From Campylorhamphus procurvoides (Eukaryota; Chordata; Aves; Passeriformes; Dendrocolaptidae): DNA of 64,000 bases. How positions within the stretch are numbered: position 1 is the stretch's first letter; every line of letters begins with the position of its first letter. Both the position numbers and the translations under genes were made by a program. This document shows positions 47,076 to 58,884 of this stretch, piece by piece. The notes below the pieces were generated by a model. It saw nothing but the letters and a program-made list of their open reading frames with translations, ran no database searches and was not told where the DNA came from. The DNA is taken from positions 434,001 through 498,000 of the forward strand of contig WBMV01005093.1 of the NCBI GenBank assembly GCA_013396655.1. The letters run 5' to 3'.

Positions 47076-50000
47076 GAAGCTGAGCTGCATCAGGGTCCAG
47101 GTGGAAAGCAGCAGGAGAGCAGCCCCAGGGCCAGCAAACTGTGCTGGCAGGAGATCGACTGATCTGCTGAGGCCACATGGTGACATCATCACAGCAGTTC
47201 GCACCCTCTCACATCCCCTGAGCTGCAGGGTCCCCAGCACCCCCAAAGCTGCATCACTCAGAACAGTGTCCCGGCGCAGGGCCAAGCAGGGCTTCCTATG
47301 AATGCGATCCATGGCGGGCTTGGAAACCACCTCGCTGGCGCCTCCTCCGGCCTTCTACTTCTCCCTCTTCAGCTCCTTTCCCTTGAAATCGAGTTAAGGG
47401 AGGCCTGGGCATTTCCTTTTACACGGATGAGGTGGGGGTTGCTGCGAGGGAGGGGTTGCTATAATTGGATCACTCACTGTGTGACTAATCACAGCGCCAG
47501 TAACCACAGTGACTGTGGTTTTAACCTTACTTGGTCATTCCCAAACCACACAGATGACCCAGCCATCTGCGGCAGGGCAGGCAGCTGTGGTGTGGGGTTG
47601 GGGGCACACACCCCACACACCTCACTGCCAGCCCATGCGTGGGTGGGTTGGGGGCAGTGGGACCTTGGTACTGGTCCTTTCCACATCTCTGTGCGAGTAG
47701 GGTGGGAGCATGGCCACAGAGCAGGCAAAGACCTGTAGCTCTTGGTAGGAATGGGCTTCAGCCAAAAATCCAGATCCAACATTGCAGCATTCCGCACATG
47801 AAGAGCTCAGGCTTGGCCCAGTGCACAAACCCACGTAGCTGTGCTGGTGGCATCTGCACTCACTGCAGAGGTGGTGTCTGACTGCCTGCAGCTTGCCCTG
47901 GTGCATCTATTTCTGGCAAAGGAGCAATTACTAGATTATGGACGGTAGATCAGATTAAGTTTTGATTCTTATTCATTTGAGTAGGAACAATCCTTAAAAC
48001 CCATTATTAACCTCCTTACCTTTAATCAGCCAATTGCTGAGCATCCTGGCAGTCCTGCTTTTACCAGGTGACCTGGTGAACCTGAATGTGGTTCAGGGAA
48101 GCAGTGCGTGGGCTGCCTCCACTGCTGTGTATCAGGAAGCAATGTGTGTCAGGGCATTCACCTCTCTCTGCAACAAATTCAGGGCAGCAAGGGGAGGCTG
48201 GGGAACCCCCACCCGCCCCATGCAAACACAGCCACCTGGGAGAGCCAGGCAGCCACTGCCATTGTCACTTGCCTTGGGCCCAGTGTTCAGTTTCTCGAAA
48301 GGAAGATGGAAGGAAGCAACAAATGGGAAGGAAACGGGCCTGCTTGTGAAATCCAAAACCGGATCGGTAAGAAAAACATCATAAATTATGGATCCCCTGG
48401 AGCCGCTGGCAGCCTGTCACTGTGCATGATCTGTCTCCATTGTACTTTTCTGTGTGGGTGAAACTGTTGTAAACTAACACAGGGCGAGCTTTTTCTGCTG
48501 AGGATCACTGCCCACTGTTGGAAGAGCCCTCTGCCTTCCAGCACAAACAGGCCGTTGCGAACCAAATGTTTCGTGTAACCGATAGCAGCCCCAGCGGATA
48601 GGCAAGCCCTTGAAGAGGGTGAAGGGGAATGAGGGTTTCAGCTGATCCTGCTCACTGGAGCTTAGCACCGGTGGATGCGCCAGCTGCAAGGACGGGGACG
48701 AGCAGCCTGGGCCAGCACAAGGCCGCCCATTGTTCCCCAGTACACTGCTGGAAAAGACAACCGGATTAGGGCAGACGAGTGGGAGTGCTGTGGTGCAGGA
48801 CACCCGTGCTGGGAAGCTAAGGGGGCTGTGTCCCATTCCTCAGCACCCTGCTCACAGGGGCAGTGTGGGGGTCACATCCAGAGTATGGGTTGCTCAGAGC
48901 AGCAGGGGTTATGGGTTGTGGAGAGGGGGATTTTCAGCCCCCCAACTGCACCAGCCTGCCTTGGATACCAGATGCAGCGGGCAGGGGGAGGAGGGGAGCA
49001 GGAGCAGAGAACGAACTCAAGGTCAAACAGCGAGGGGAGGGGAAGGAAGAGGAGGTGGCAGGGAGGAGAAGAAGGGTGTCCCCCACACGGGTGGAGAATC
49101 GCTCTTTATCCACCCTCCTTCCCCCCTTCCCATACGCCAACCACAGAGGCAGCCTCTCATCAGGATATTTATGAACACACGCGCAAATGGGAGGCTGAGA
49201 GGAGGCAAAAAAAAAAAAACACCACCAACCACCCAACCCTATTTCACTCATTCTCTTTCTTCAAAGAGCAGATGTGCTGTGGCCTGCAAAGCAAGAAGGA
49301 CACTCCCTTGCTGTTAGCTAATTTAGGCTGACATGTTAGGGTTTTGCGGTTCGAAACAAGAAGTTTAGTAATCAGCCACCAACATTAACCAACACCTCTC
49401 ACACAACCGCCTGTGCAAGGCTCGGGCATCCTTCAACGTAATGGGAAAGAAAAAAAAAAAAGGATTCCGCTTTTTATTTTTTTCCCTTTTGCAGAAAAAT
49501 AAAAGGCAAGAGGCTCAGCAGCATAAGACAGTGTCACAGTAGTGCCAGCAAGCCCCTGGTTGCAGGAGCCAATCCAGCAGCCTGCTTTCACTGGAACCCA
49601 AAGAGTAATTGAACAGCAACAGCGAGGCAAAGGCTGTCAGCCTGAAGCTCACCAAACCCGTGCCACCCCCACAGAATCAAAAAAACAAGCCTTTTTAGCA
49701 GGTTTATGCAATTTTAAGAAGTCTCGTTTCTTGTTTCTCCTTTAAAGCCACTTTCCTGCTTAGTTTCTCTGTTTCTGGCCATGGTTCAGCAGCTCATCAG
49801 AAGGTGGGTTAGTCCCTCATTGAAGATTCAAATGCACTTCTGTGCCAAATTGACCTGCTGTTACCCCCCCTTTCAGCTACTGTAACCAACACCGTGCAAA
49901 CAATGAATTATGAGATTAGAGTTACAGAAAAATGGCCTCATTCTGCAGATGTTGTGTCTGGAACCCGCTGCTGCGGCCTCATGTTTGTTGTGTCATCTTA

Positions 50001-50090
50001 CTCCCTTCCCTTTCCCTCCTATTCCTCACAGCCCCACCTTCACTGGGTGATGATGATTGCCGGGGACCCTGTTATGCAAAGGGTTAATTA
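47076..50090. other. Noncoding stretch, AT-rich block near 47.9-48.05 kb
   Basis: No gene is recognised. About 47895-48055 has an AT-rich texture with TAATCAGCC and CAATTACTAG words and may be regulatory. Frames of 195 and 218 codons at 48.7-49.3 kb overlap in different registers of one strand and are rich in Gly/Arg/Glu from purine-rich DNA. A-runs lie at 49207-49220 and 49448-49461. Confidence 0.4.
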
Positions 50091-50393
50091 GCCTCTTCCA
50101 ACCGTAACACACACACACATAAACAAAACAAAACAGAAAAAAAAGAGAAGGAAAAAGAGGGGAAATGAATGAGAGACAAAAACACATTGATAACAGAATA
50201 GCCATTGTATAGACAGACAAGCAAATAATTGAACAGGAATAATAATAAAAAAGCCATAGTAGAATTATTTGAAGATATACTGCAGTTTCACATGGCAGCT
50301 TCATGGTAGGGACAACAGGATGCTGCTGAGGCCAGAGGGGGCACACAGGGTTCCTTTGTTGTATGTGTGCTGGGAGAGGCAGCAGAGTGCACA

Positions 50394-50434
50394 GCGTGTG
50401 TGTGTGTGTGTGCACACGTGTGCGTGTGCTGGAG
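50394..50434 (+). repeat. (GT)n microsatellite with Z-DNA-type alternation
   Basis: GTGTGTGTGTGTGTGTG is followed by CACACGTGTGCGTGTG. The near-continuous alternating purine-pyrimidine run, about 40 bases long, favours Z-DNA. Confidence 0.9.
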
Positions 50435-50800
50435 CCTGCACACTGCTGTCAGCTGCTTGGCATCTCAACAGCTGGTGCCTGTGGACTAAAAGTCCTGCTG
50501 TGCACTGTGGCAGCATCAGGATGTAGCCCTGCAGCCTTCAAAGTACATTTGCTAACTAAGGAGTTTCAGGGTTCTGTGGTTTGGGGCTTTTTCCCCACAG
50601 TGGATCCAAATTTTGACTTTAAAAAGTGGTGCTTTAAAGCAGATTTGGGGACAAGAAAATACAAAAAAATTAAAAAAAAAAAAAAGAAAACAACAAACCC
50701 CAAAACCTTAAACTCTTGATGCTGCTGAGAGTCTTGCTGTTGACTTTAGCTGGCTAAGGAATTTACCCAGAAAGCCAGTGACTGATGTGGATCAAGCCTG
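50435..50800. other. Noncoding stretch with an A-rich run
   Basis: No gene is recognised. An A-rich simple run occupies about 50658-50695. It could be an old retroposon tail, but no element body is recognisable next to it. Confidence 0.4.
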
Positions 50801-50804
50801 GCAG

Positions 50805-50925
50805 ATTCACTTCATCACTCTTCTTTTTCCCACTATGCATGAATTACACAGCTCAATAATTATGTCTTATTTGCAATTTTTAATGCACATTAGGGAGCGA
50901 TGAATGGAAATGAAAGCTTTCTGCA
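50805..50925. promoter_or_regulatory. Candidate AT-rich regulatory block
   Basis: ATGCATGAATTA (POU/homeodomain-like, from 50835), CAATAATTATG, TTGCAATTTTTAATG and GCACATTAGG occur without simple-repeat structure. The texture resembles conserved noncoding elements of vertebrate gene deserts. Conservation cannot be checked here. Confidence 0.2.
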
Positions 50926-50929
50926 TGCT

Positions 50930-52575
50930 GAAGGGCCAAAGCTGTGCTCTTGGCTAGTGGTGGGACAGGTTTGTTTCAAGGAGTAATTGACTCGGAAAAA
51001 AATGCAACTCTAGGTCTGTTACCTTTGACAAACAAAACAAAAATTCACCAGTGTATAATATGGGGTTTTCAAATGAAGGTACAATTTTCAAAATGAAAAT
51101 ACTCAATTCTGGTTTTTTAAATGATGTTTCACTTTGAAAATTATGTTTAAGGAATTTAGAAGGCAAAACAAAGTGAAATGGTCTTGTTTGGAGTAAAATT
51201 AATCTTTAATTATTTCCTCTGTTGCTGAGCATTTTTTTCCAGTTCAATGAAACCTTTTTTTGTTGTTATATTTACTAAGAGAGAGAGGTGGGTGTCCCCA
51301 GCCTGTATGGCTCCCTCCCCCAGTGCAGAAAGAGGTGTAATTGCTGGGGAAGGTAATTGTCCGCATGGTGACAATGTCTCTGTTCATCAGGATGAAGCCA
51401 GGTATCCCTGTGAAACCATGGATTGGGCACCGTGGAAGTGGGATGAGTGCAGTGCTGGCCAGGAGTGGGAGGAGGGCCTCCAAGACTCTCCCTCTTCCTC
51501 TGCCCGGTACCCAACTTTGGGGTCCCAGCCTGTGTGGAACATCCCCTCTACCTCTCCAAGAACAGTCTGGAGGTCATCTTGCACCAGAAAGCTGGGAGTT
51601 TCTGCATCCAAGAGCAGATGGCTTCTTGCCCCAAAGTGGGGCAGTCCCATGTCCTCCAAAGAGGACACAAGTGTCTCTCTAAATTGCCTTGGGTTGCATC
51701 CATCCTTCCGCTGCCCCCCACAGACATCCACTCCGGCACACTGCAGTGCTACTGTGTGCCTTTTTAGTAATAACTGGGACTGCCTTGATGCTCCAGAGGA
51801 CGAGAAAGCACAAGACAGGAACAGAAAAGCGAATGCAAGAAGCAGCCCCATGGAGATGCTGCATCTGCTCTCTCTCTTTCTTTTTTTTCTGGTATTTTAA
51901 TCTCTCAGATAAAACGAAGAGCAAGTTGCAGAATTTGGCTTGATCTTTTGTGTTTTCTGCAAATTCTCAGCCTACCATCACATCCTGTTATGCTCCAGGC
52001 AATGTGTACTTCTAGGCATCACTTGGCACCAGGCTGCACAAGCAGGAGCTATAGGTAGGCTCCAATACATTCAAAATAGTGTTCCTTGAGGAGAAACACA
52101 CTTTTCTGAGACACTGCAGTCCTGTTAGGCAGCAGGTTCAAGATCCTCTTCTCCCTGTGTCTCTGGTCTCAACTTCTCAACAGCATCATTTCCCTTTCCA
52201 TCCTACACTTTTCCCCATCATCTTTACGCCAATTTTTTTTTAAGGCAAACTCACACTAATGTTCTTATTCCAGTCTTGTACTGGTAAGACAGATCATAAA
52301 CATCAGTCTCCCTATTAGCAAATTCAACAAATAATATGATGAAGCAATATTTGATAAACACCAGTTATTAAGACCCAAGAGTGACAGAAAAGGACATAAG
52401 CGTGGGTTATAACCCTTATCATCTGTTTAGTTCTTCTGTCTATATTCACAACAAATGTCTTCTGTGCCATTGAGAGGTTTTGCATTCTCCAGTCCATTTG
52501 CTATGACATTTCAATAGAGCTTACACTTATGTGTTTTGATGAGTTTGAAATGATGCTCAGAGGAACTTCAGGAGA
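50930..52575. other. Noncoding stretch with overlapping sense and antisense open frames
   Basis: Between 51247 and 51900 a 217-codon plus-strand frame overlaps a 154-codon minus-strand frame (51387-51851). Neither resembles a known protein. The remainder is unremarkable AT-rich sequence. Confidence 0.4.
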
Positions 52576-52580
52576 AGAAG

Positions 52581-52689
52581 ATGGGGAGAAGGAAAATTAG
52601 AAAAGTGCTCAGGAACTGAATACATACATAGCTGTATGGGGAGAAGCAAAGCTAGAAAGTGACCAGGGACTGAATATGTGCATAGCTGC
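52581..52689 (+). repeat. Tandem duplication, two copies of about 55 bp
   Basis: Copy 1 (52581-52635) and copy 2 (52636-52689) both begin ATGGGGAGAAG and end CATAGCTG. They share GAACTGAATA/GGACTGAATA in the middle. By eye they match at about 44 of 54 positions with one single-base gap (about 81%). The copies are directly adjacent, so this is a local tandem duplication and not two dispersed elements. Confidence 0.85.
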
Positions 52690-55600
52690 TCTCTAGTCTA
52701 TTAATCTGGTCTTGCCATGTCTATACAGAAAGATTTAGTTCAGTTTTCTTAGAATTTGGATTGTTCCACAGGGATTCATGAGGCTGTGCTATGGCTGAAT
52801 AAAATCTGTTTGGTTTTATTTGGAATATTCAGACCAAATTGGTTGCATTTGGTTAAATCCATTCATAAGACTCAAAAAGGAGACTGGATTTCTGTTTGCA
52901 CTCCTGCCTTTTTCCCTCCCCCATCCCATTCCATCCCATCCCTTTGAACAACAAGAAGTCACTCATGAGGAAAGCTCAAGCAAGAAAACCTAGAATTAAT
53001 CTGAGAAATTTACAGGGAACAAGAAAAAGGCCTAGTAATAGAAACTGCATTAACTTGATTGCTCAAATCCATATTAATCGCAATCCCTATGCTAAGAAGC
53101 CACCATTTGGTGCTACGATGCTCTCAGCAATACTCACTGATGGGTCAGGGAGAGTCATTCCCAGCAAGGGGGTAGCTGTGGTGGCAAGTGTTTCAGCTGG
53201 ACAGTGCCAGGTCTGCCATGCCTTCACCTCAACTCCATCCACTTTGCACCACTGTAGTCATTTTTCTTCACGCTGGCGATATATGAGTAACCTGACAGCA
53301 TCCATTGCTTGATTTTAAAATCGTCTTTTTTTTTTTTTTAATTTGCATCTGAGTTATAGATTTATCCTTTGCAGCAGCATCTTTTTTAACCCTTCTCAGA
53401 ATCACCTCATGGTTCACCCATGACGTCTCTGCTATTTGGTATTCTGTCTGTTTGTTGCTACCCACATGCATTTTAATCTCTCACTGCTTATATTGTCCTT
53501 ATGTAGATCCCGTACCAAACTCCTCCCCATCAACTACAGCAGTGAACACCTGTTCTCACATCATTAACTTTATGTGCTTAAATTCTTTCAGAATATCACT
53601 CCTGTCCTGTAGCACTGCTGCGTGTTGAACCCTGATGGATAATCCCTGAAATCTGCAAAATAGCTTCAAGGATGTAAAATGAAGGATTCTCCACTCAGAT
53701 TCACTTGCTGGTTCCCAACTGTCCCATCATAATTTGTAATATATATGCTTGTCTGTTTGGGAATAGGTTTATTAAGCATCTGGGGTTTTAAAAAAAATCA
53801 CTGTTTATCCATCCATTATTATTCCAGCTCAACTAGTGGTAAATCAGCAGACTTAATAAAGTGTTGCACTTTCCAAATGAACAAAAACCACTTCAGGACA
53901 CATGGAAGACAGCACAAGTATGTTTCTATAGCTCCATACAGCCAGCATCAACTTCATCTCCTTCAATCCTCCCAATTTTTTTTCTCTTAGATAGCAATTT
54001 GCCCAGGAACACCTTGATGTGCAGCCTGGTGCTTGCTGTCCCTCATCTGACAAATCTGCTTTCCATCATCAGCAGTATAGCAGCGATCCCAGGACCAGCC
54101 CCCTTCCCTTCCTCCCTCCTCCTTCCTGAGCCTTCCCCAGGAGGTGCCGTGTGGGCTCTCCCCACGTGATGGGGAGCAGCTGCACTCCTGCTCAGCCTCC
54201 CCTCGCTCCCCCCGTGCTGCAGCTGCAGCCCATCCTGGCTACAAAGGACGAGGAGCTAACTTTTTGTGGCATATGCTGTTACAGTCAGCTTTGCTGCATC
54301 TTTTGTCTGAAATTGTTGTCTTCAAAATAGCTGAAGCCCCTTTGCTTTCTCAGCATTCACTGAGCCTGAGCATTCAGCCAGCCAACGCATTAGTATTTCG
54401 TCTTTGTAAGGACTCATGGATGCTGTGAATGCAGCCAAGGGATGTAAGACCTGAGACATCACAGCACCCTCTTCGCTTTGCTCTCAGCACTGGCAAACTG
54501 ATGCTTCATGCTCAGAGAACTGCTCTCAGTCAGCCATCTACTTGCCTGTCAGGGCATCCCATCCCATCCCATGGTCATCACCTGGGGCTTGCACCTTTAC
54601 CTTCACTGCACTGAGATCCCTGTTCAGACCTCCAGAACCATATGATGATTAGTGACTTGAGACTCTTCCCTTCCCAGCATCTCCCTAAGCCTTCACTCTG
54701 CAGTGCTGAAAGACTCCAAGGTTAGCAAAAGTAAACCTTTTTTCCTCCCCTTCTTCTGTCTGCATTGTTCCATGGAAAGTTTAGGAAGACTTAATCAAGA
54801 ATTATTTAGGAATAACAGACGTGCCTTCTTCACAGCGTGAGTGCACGAGGTTTCCCTGTGACATAAAAGGCATGTTTACAAACAAAGGTGGTGCTGGCAG
54901 CCCTCTGTCATATTCAACAATGTTTGTGCTTACCAGGGTTTTGTGAGTGTCACAGCATTCACTTGGTACACTGAAAGCAGCATTCCACCTGGGTTGTGCA
55001 CATGGAGGGTTTTGAAAAGATTCCACAGCTATAAAATTCACTGACTTCTGGTGAGAGTATCTGAAAATGTGATCCCAAATTTTTCTGTGCTCTCAAGTAT
55101 TTTTTAGAGTAAACAGAAAAATACTGTCTTTTTCTAAACTTACGCAGTATTCCAAAATGCAACTATTTCTCAAATCTCTCTCTAAAGCCAGAGGGGGTGG
55201 GAAGGCTTCCTTACACCCGCAGACAAATCTGGCTCATGCGTAGGAAAAGAGAGACTTTACAAAATAACACCAAAACACCTCATGTGGTGTTGTCACATAT
55301 GAGAATACAAACACAGCTTTGGTGCAAAACTGTTTTATGCCAGGGAGTCTGGAAGTAGCTGGTGTAGATAAATGAGTTTCAGAGGTGGTTAAGTACGTGC
55401 ATATTAGGTGAGAAGTCTTATGCTCAGGAGAGCCTTACAGAGCTGTGTTACACACGTTAGCAGCTGCAAAAATCACGAGTGTGCATTTAAAAACAGGAAT
55501 TGGAGGAAATGATGGTATTTTTTGTTCAGCACGCATAGAGAAAATGAAACGTTTTTCACACAAACTTTTCACGATGCCTCGTTTATTCTGCATAGTCCAT

Positions 55601-57040
55601 GCATGATACCAGTCTTATTAACCTCTGCCTCCTGCACTCACCCATCAAGTACAATAAAATGGCTCCTCTGATGTCCTTGGTCTGCAGGGAGTTTCCAGAA
55701 ATGGCATCTGTGCTGACATTGAAATAATCTGCAGTCTGAGGCAAGTATGCAAGTTATTGACGAGGCTGCCTGGCAGTGGCAGTCAGTTCTGTGAACTGTT
55801 TCGTTCTTGTTTACTTAAAATCCTTTTCCTTCCTCTCTTTATTTGAGAACACAGTATGGCATGCCACAATGCTATCTCATAGCAGTCCCACACACAGAAG
55901 GGCTGGCCAGGGACCATGTCCTGATATCCACAGAGTCATAGAGGATTCAATGCTCTCTGCTCCTTCAGCAGGAGCTGTGGGCTTTCACTGCCTCTAAAAA
56001 TCCGGTTTCTGCTCCTGTTGTCCTGGCATCAGTCCCACAGCAGGGTCACAGTGAGAGCAGATTATACCCACCACATGACAGGAGTCAATTCCTACTGACT
56101 CCAGGTAGCCAGCATTGCCACCATTTCAGTCAGTGTGTTGGTAATTAAAAATTGGTCAAGATCCAGCCATTTCCACCTGATACATTGGGCAAAAGCGTCT
56201 GGATGAGATGGACGAAGGGGTCCTGAGGCACAGATGGCTCCTCACAGACCTCGCTGTGCCTATGTGGGGAGCCTGTGCAGAGCTCATCCTGCCTCTTCCA
56301 CCAGCCTGCAGGGGAGGAATGAACCCCCCAAAAATACACACCATGGAATGTGCTGCAGTGGGACACAGCAGGGGCTAGAGCAGAGCAAGACATGGACAGG
56401 CGTGAAAGCAGCAGCAAAAAACTCTTGGCGTTGAATTTGGCCATCCTTTGGTTGATACAGACTACAGGAAGGACAGCTCTATCTTACAGTAAATCCCTGC
56501 ACTTTTCAGTACAGTACATATGTATTTATACAAAGACATCAGCATGAGACCTTTCTCTGATAGCACTTGTAGTCTGCTATGGCTGAGAAATACAGAAAAT
56601 CATGGTTAGCCCCCAGAAACATCATTAAAAAGATATAGTACCTGGCTTCTTGGCACACCCCGGCTGCTCCCGTTATCCCTCACAGAAAGAGGTGCAAAAC
56701 CAGAACAGGGAGCCACTGTTGCCCAGACCCCCATACAGCCATTTCCAGCCTGCCAAAAACCATGGCTCAGTCACAACATATCAAGATAAACCTGGTGCTC
56801 CAGCTCTGAGCCTTTGATCTTCAGCCAGTTTGCAAAGAGAGAGAGAAGAAAAAGGTTAATCACAAACAGCTGATGTAAAAGTTGCTGGTCTTGATACAAA
56901 AATGGCAGATTCCCCTGTAACCACGTACCTCACAGAACAGGAAGCCTCCCTGTTGCAGGAAATAGTTGTATGACTGGTATTTCCAGAGAGAAGAGCAAAT
57001 TAAACCAGTTTTCCATCTAAACTGAGCATGGGCTCCTTAG
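52690..57040. other. Noncoding stretch with short CCATC repeats
   Basis: No gene is recognised. Short CCATC/CCATT arrays lie at 52917-52942 and near 54550-54570. A T-run is present at about 53327-53339. The 138-codon frame at 52896-53312 (plus) is unrecognised. Confidence 0.4.
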
Positions 57041-57042
57041 GG

Positions 57043-57073
57043 ATACCAAGGAAGGATATCCCTTCCTTGGTAT
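57043..57073. repeat. Perfect inverted repeat, 13-bp arms, 5-bp loop
   Basis: ATACCAAGGAAGG (57043-57055) is matched exactly by CCTTCCTTGGTAT (57061-57073) across the loop ATATC. After an unpaired internal loop of about 8 bases per side, GGGCT and AGCCC add five more pairs. It is the longest perfect hairpin I found. The large internal loop makes a canonical microRNA precursor unlikely, and no known microRNA seed was recognised. Confidence 0.8.
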
Positions 57074-57079
57074 GAGCTC

Positions 57080-58205
57080 ACAGCCCTAGTGGGTGTTTAT
57101 AACACATGCTGCGTGATTTTTCCAGCTAAGCTGCAATTTCAGTTTCTACCCTGAGGGTTACACCCAAAGAAGTCAAACGGGATGCTGGAAACTATAAATA
57201 CAGAATATCTGCTTGTCTCCCCTGGATCTCATCGTCTTTCTGTGTGGGCACATGTGCCTCTGGGCAGACCCCCCAGCCTGGCCCTCACCTGTTCGTTCCA
57301 CTGGCTCTTGGCCTGGCTTGGCTCAGCCAGCCTGGCCAAACCTGTCCTGGGTGGCATGCCAGTGCTGTCTTCTTTACCATGAAACCTTCCACCAGCACTT
57401 GTGCCATGGCCTTTTCTCCACTATATATTTCTGGGGAAAAGGCAGCTACTGGGGCTTAGTGGCCTTGCAAGGAGAGGAAGGGTTGTCCTCAGCCCCAACA
57501 CAGCTCCTGGCTGCTGGCATTGGCTGCTCTGCTGCCCTGTAAGACCTCAGGTTTGTTGCACAGGACACTTGCCAAGGAGGTTTTGGTACCATGGCCTCAT
57601 TTCTTGACACGTCCCTCTGTCAGCACTGGAGGCTGAGGATATCATAGAGGAGGGGGCAAAGCTGGTCTCTGCTCACTCTGGTGCTCACTAAAAATCCTGA
57701 TAATGGGGAGAAGAGCTGGACTTTGCACCAGACTCAGGCCTTTCCTGGCTCCATCTCAGTTTGCCACTGAGATAGGCAGCACCACATGAAACAAAGGGGG
57801 AGCAAGAGCAGCTGCGGGAAGCTTTTCCAGAGAATAAATATTTCTATTATTTCCCAGCCTGACTGGAACCATTCATAGGCTGTGAGGTGATTACTCCCTT
57901 CGCTGCTTCACTTATCTCAGCGCCCTAGGTGGTGGTTGCAGCAAACGGCATGCTTGTGAGATAACAGCAGCTTTAAAGGGCTGCTGCCTCACAAGGAAAG
58001 GGAGATGCTGACTCAGCTGCTGGGAAAATCAAGCAAAACATGGAAAGGAACAAAAGTTTGTTTGCAGCCTGAAGAGGAGAAAATAAGGGAGGGATTCTGA
58101 GAATAGGAAGACGCTGAATTCAGGGTGCATCCGCTGGCGAGGCGAGGGGGGAGGCTGGACCGGCCAACAATGGAGCAAAACAAAACAACACAAAGGCAGG
58201 AAATG
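57080..58205. other. Noncoding stretch
   Basis: No gene or mobile element is recognised. Three overlapping plus-strand frames at 57.2-57.6 kb reflect composition. Confidence 0.4.
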
Positions 58206-58210
58206 CAGAG

Positions 58211-58246
58211 GTTCAGGTTCACACCAAAGTTCAGGTTCACACAGCA
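58211..58246 (+). repeat. Short tandem repeat of 18 bp
   Basis: GTTCAGGTTCACAC occurs twice, 18 bases apart, separated by CAAA. It is a small local duplication of no obvious function. Confidence 0.7.
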
Positions 58247-58375
58247 CAGCCAGGGCAACTGCCCCACGCATGGCACAAGTGCAGGACCTCCTGTGGCCGC
58301 TGCACCCCATGACATGGCTGTGACCACCCAGAGTTTTTGGGGCTCTGCCCCCACACAGTTTAATGGGTGTTGATT

Positions 58376-58404
58376 TTTTTTACTTATTTATTTATTAATA
58401 AGTA
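58376..58404. repeat. TTTA microsatellite inside an inverted repeat
   Basis: TACTTATT (58381-58388) and AATAAGTA (58397-58404) are exact reverse complements around a TATTTATT spacer, forming an AT-rich hairpin. Confidence 0.7.
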
Positions 58405-58494
58405 TGTAACACCTAGTAATGGGGCCGTGGAGTTAAGCTAGTGCTGTGAATGGCACAGCATACAAAGTATCTACACAAAGATAGATTTATAGTA

Positions 58495-58880
58495 TGCTGG
58501 AGAAGCAGTGCATTTTATTCAAAGCCAAAAATGATTAAAAAATCAAAATAGTGGATATCCCCTGTGACTTCTGCTTGGTGAGGATTTGTTAACTCACTAG
58601 GCAAGTTTTACAGTCCAGCTACTTTAGCTTTGATCAGATAACCAGACCAGTGTAAAATGTGAAATCTATATTACTGTGCATCCTCAGTGCTCATATTTCT
58701 ATAATCATTTAAGGAGGTAACATTAAGTACCAAAGCAGGGATGTCCTGTTAGCAGTTAATTTTCACTCACTACTAATTGTGGAAGGTTTTTTCGCTATAA
58801 TATTCATAGCAAACAATATTTACAGAGATATTTTAATATTCATGAACCAGAAGGTCTTCACAGATTTATTTCCATTGCAG
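58495..58880. promoter_or_regulatory. Candidate regulatory element with paired forkhead-type sites
   Basis: An AT-rich, repeat-free block contains GCAAACA (58809-58815) and, on the opposite strand, TGTAAATA (complement of 58817-58824). These are two convergent forkhead-like words one base apart. CTTTGATCAGATAA, CTACTAATTG and TTAATATTCATGAA also occur. The combination resembles developmental enhancer sequence, but function is inferred only from motifs. Confidence 0.25.
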
Positions 58881-58884
58881 AAAC

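Noticed and set aside
46737..47330. 197-codon minus-strand open frame
   Set aside because: It reads straight through the T/A simple repeat, giving poly-Phe and poly-Lys, so it is an artefact.
48675..49331. 218-codon plus-strand open frame, longest in the window
   Set aside because: It overlaps a 195-codon frame in another register and is rich in Gly, Arg and Glu from purine-rich DNA. There is no recognisable domain and the sequence runs into an A-tract.
50026..50415. 129-codon minus-strand frame with hydrophobic segments
   Set aside because: Hydrophobicity derives from A/T-rich and GT/CA simple sequence, and no homology is recognised.
50658..50700. Processed pseudogene tail at the A-rich run
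   Set aside because: No coding-like body or target-site duplication could be recognised upstream.
57000..57090. MicroRNA precursor at the 13-bp hairpin
   Set aside because: The stem is short, it is followed by a large internal loop, and no known mature sequence was recognised. Kept only as a structural observation.
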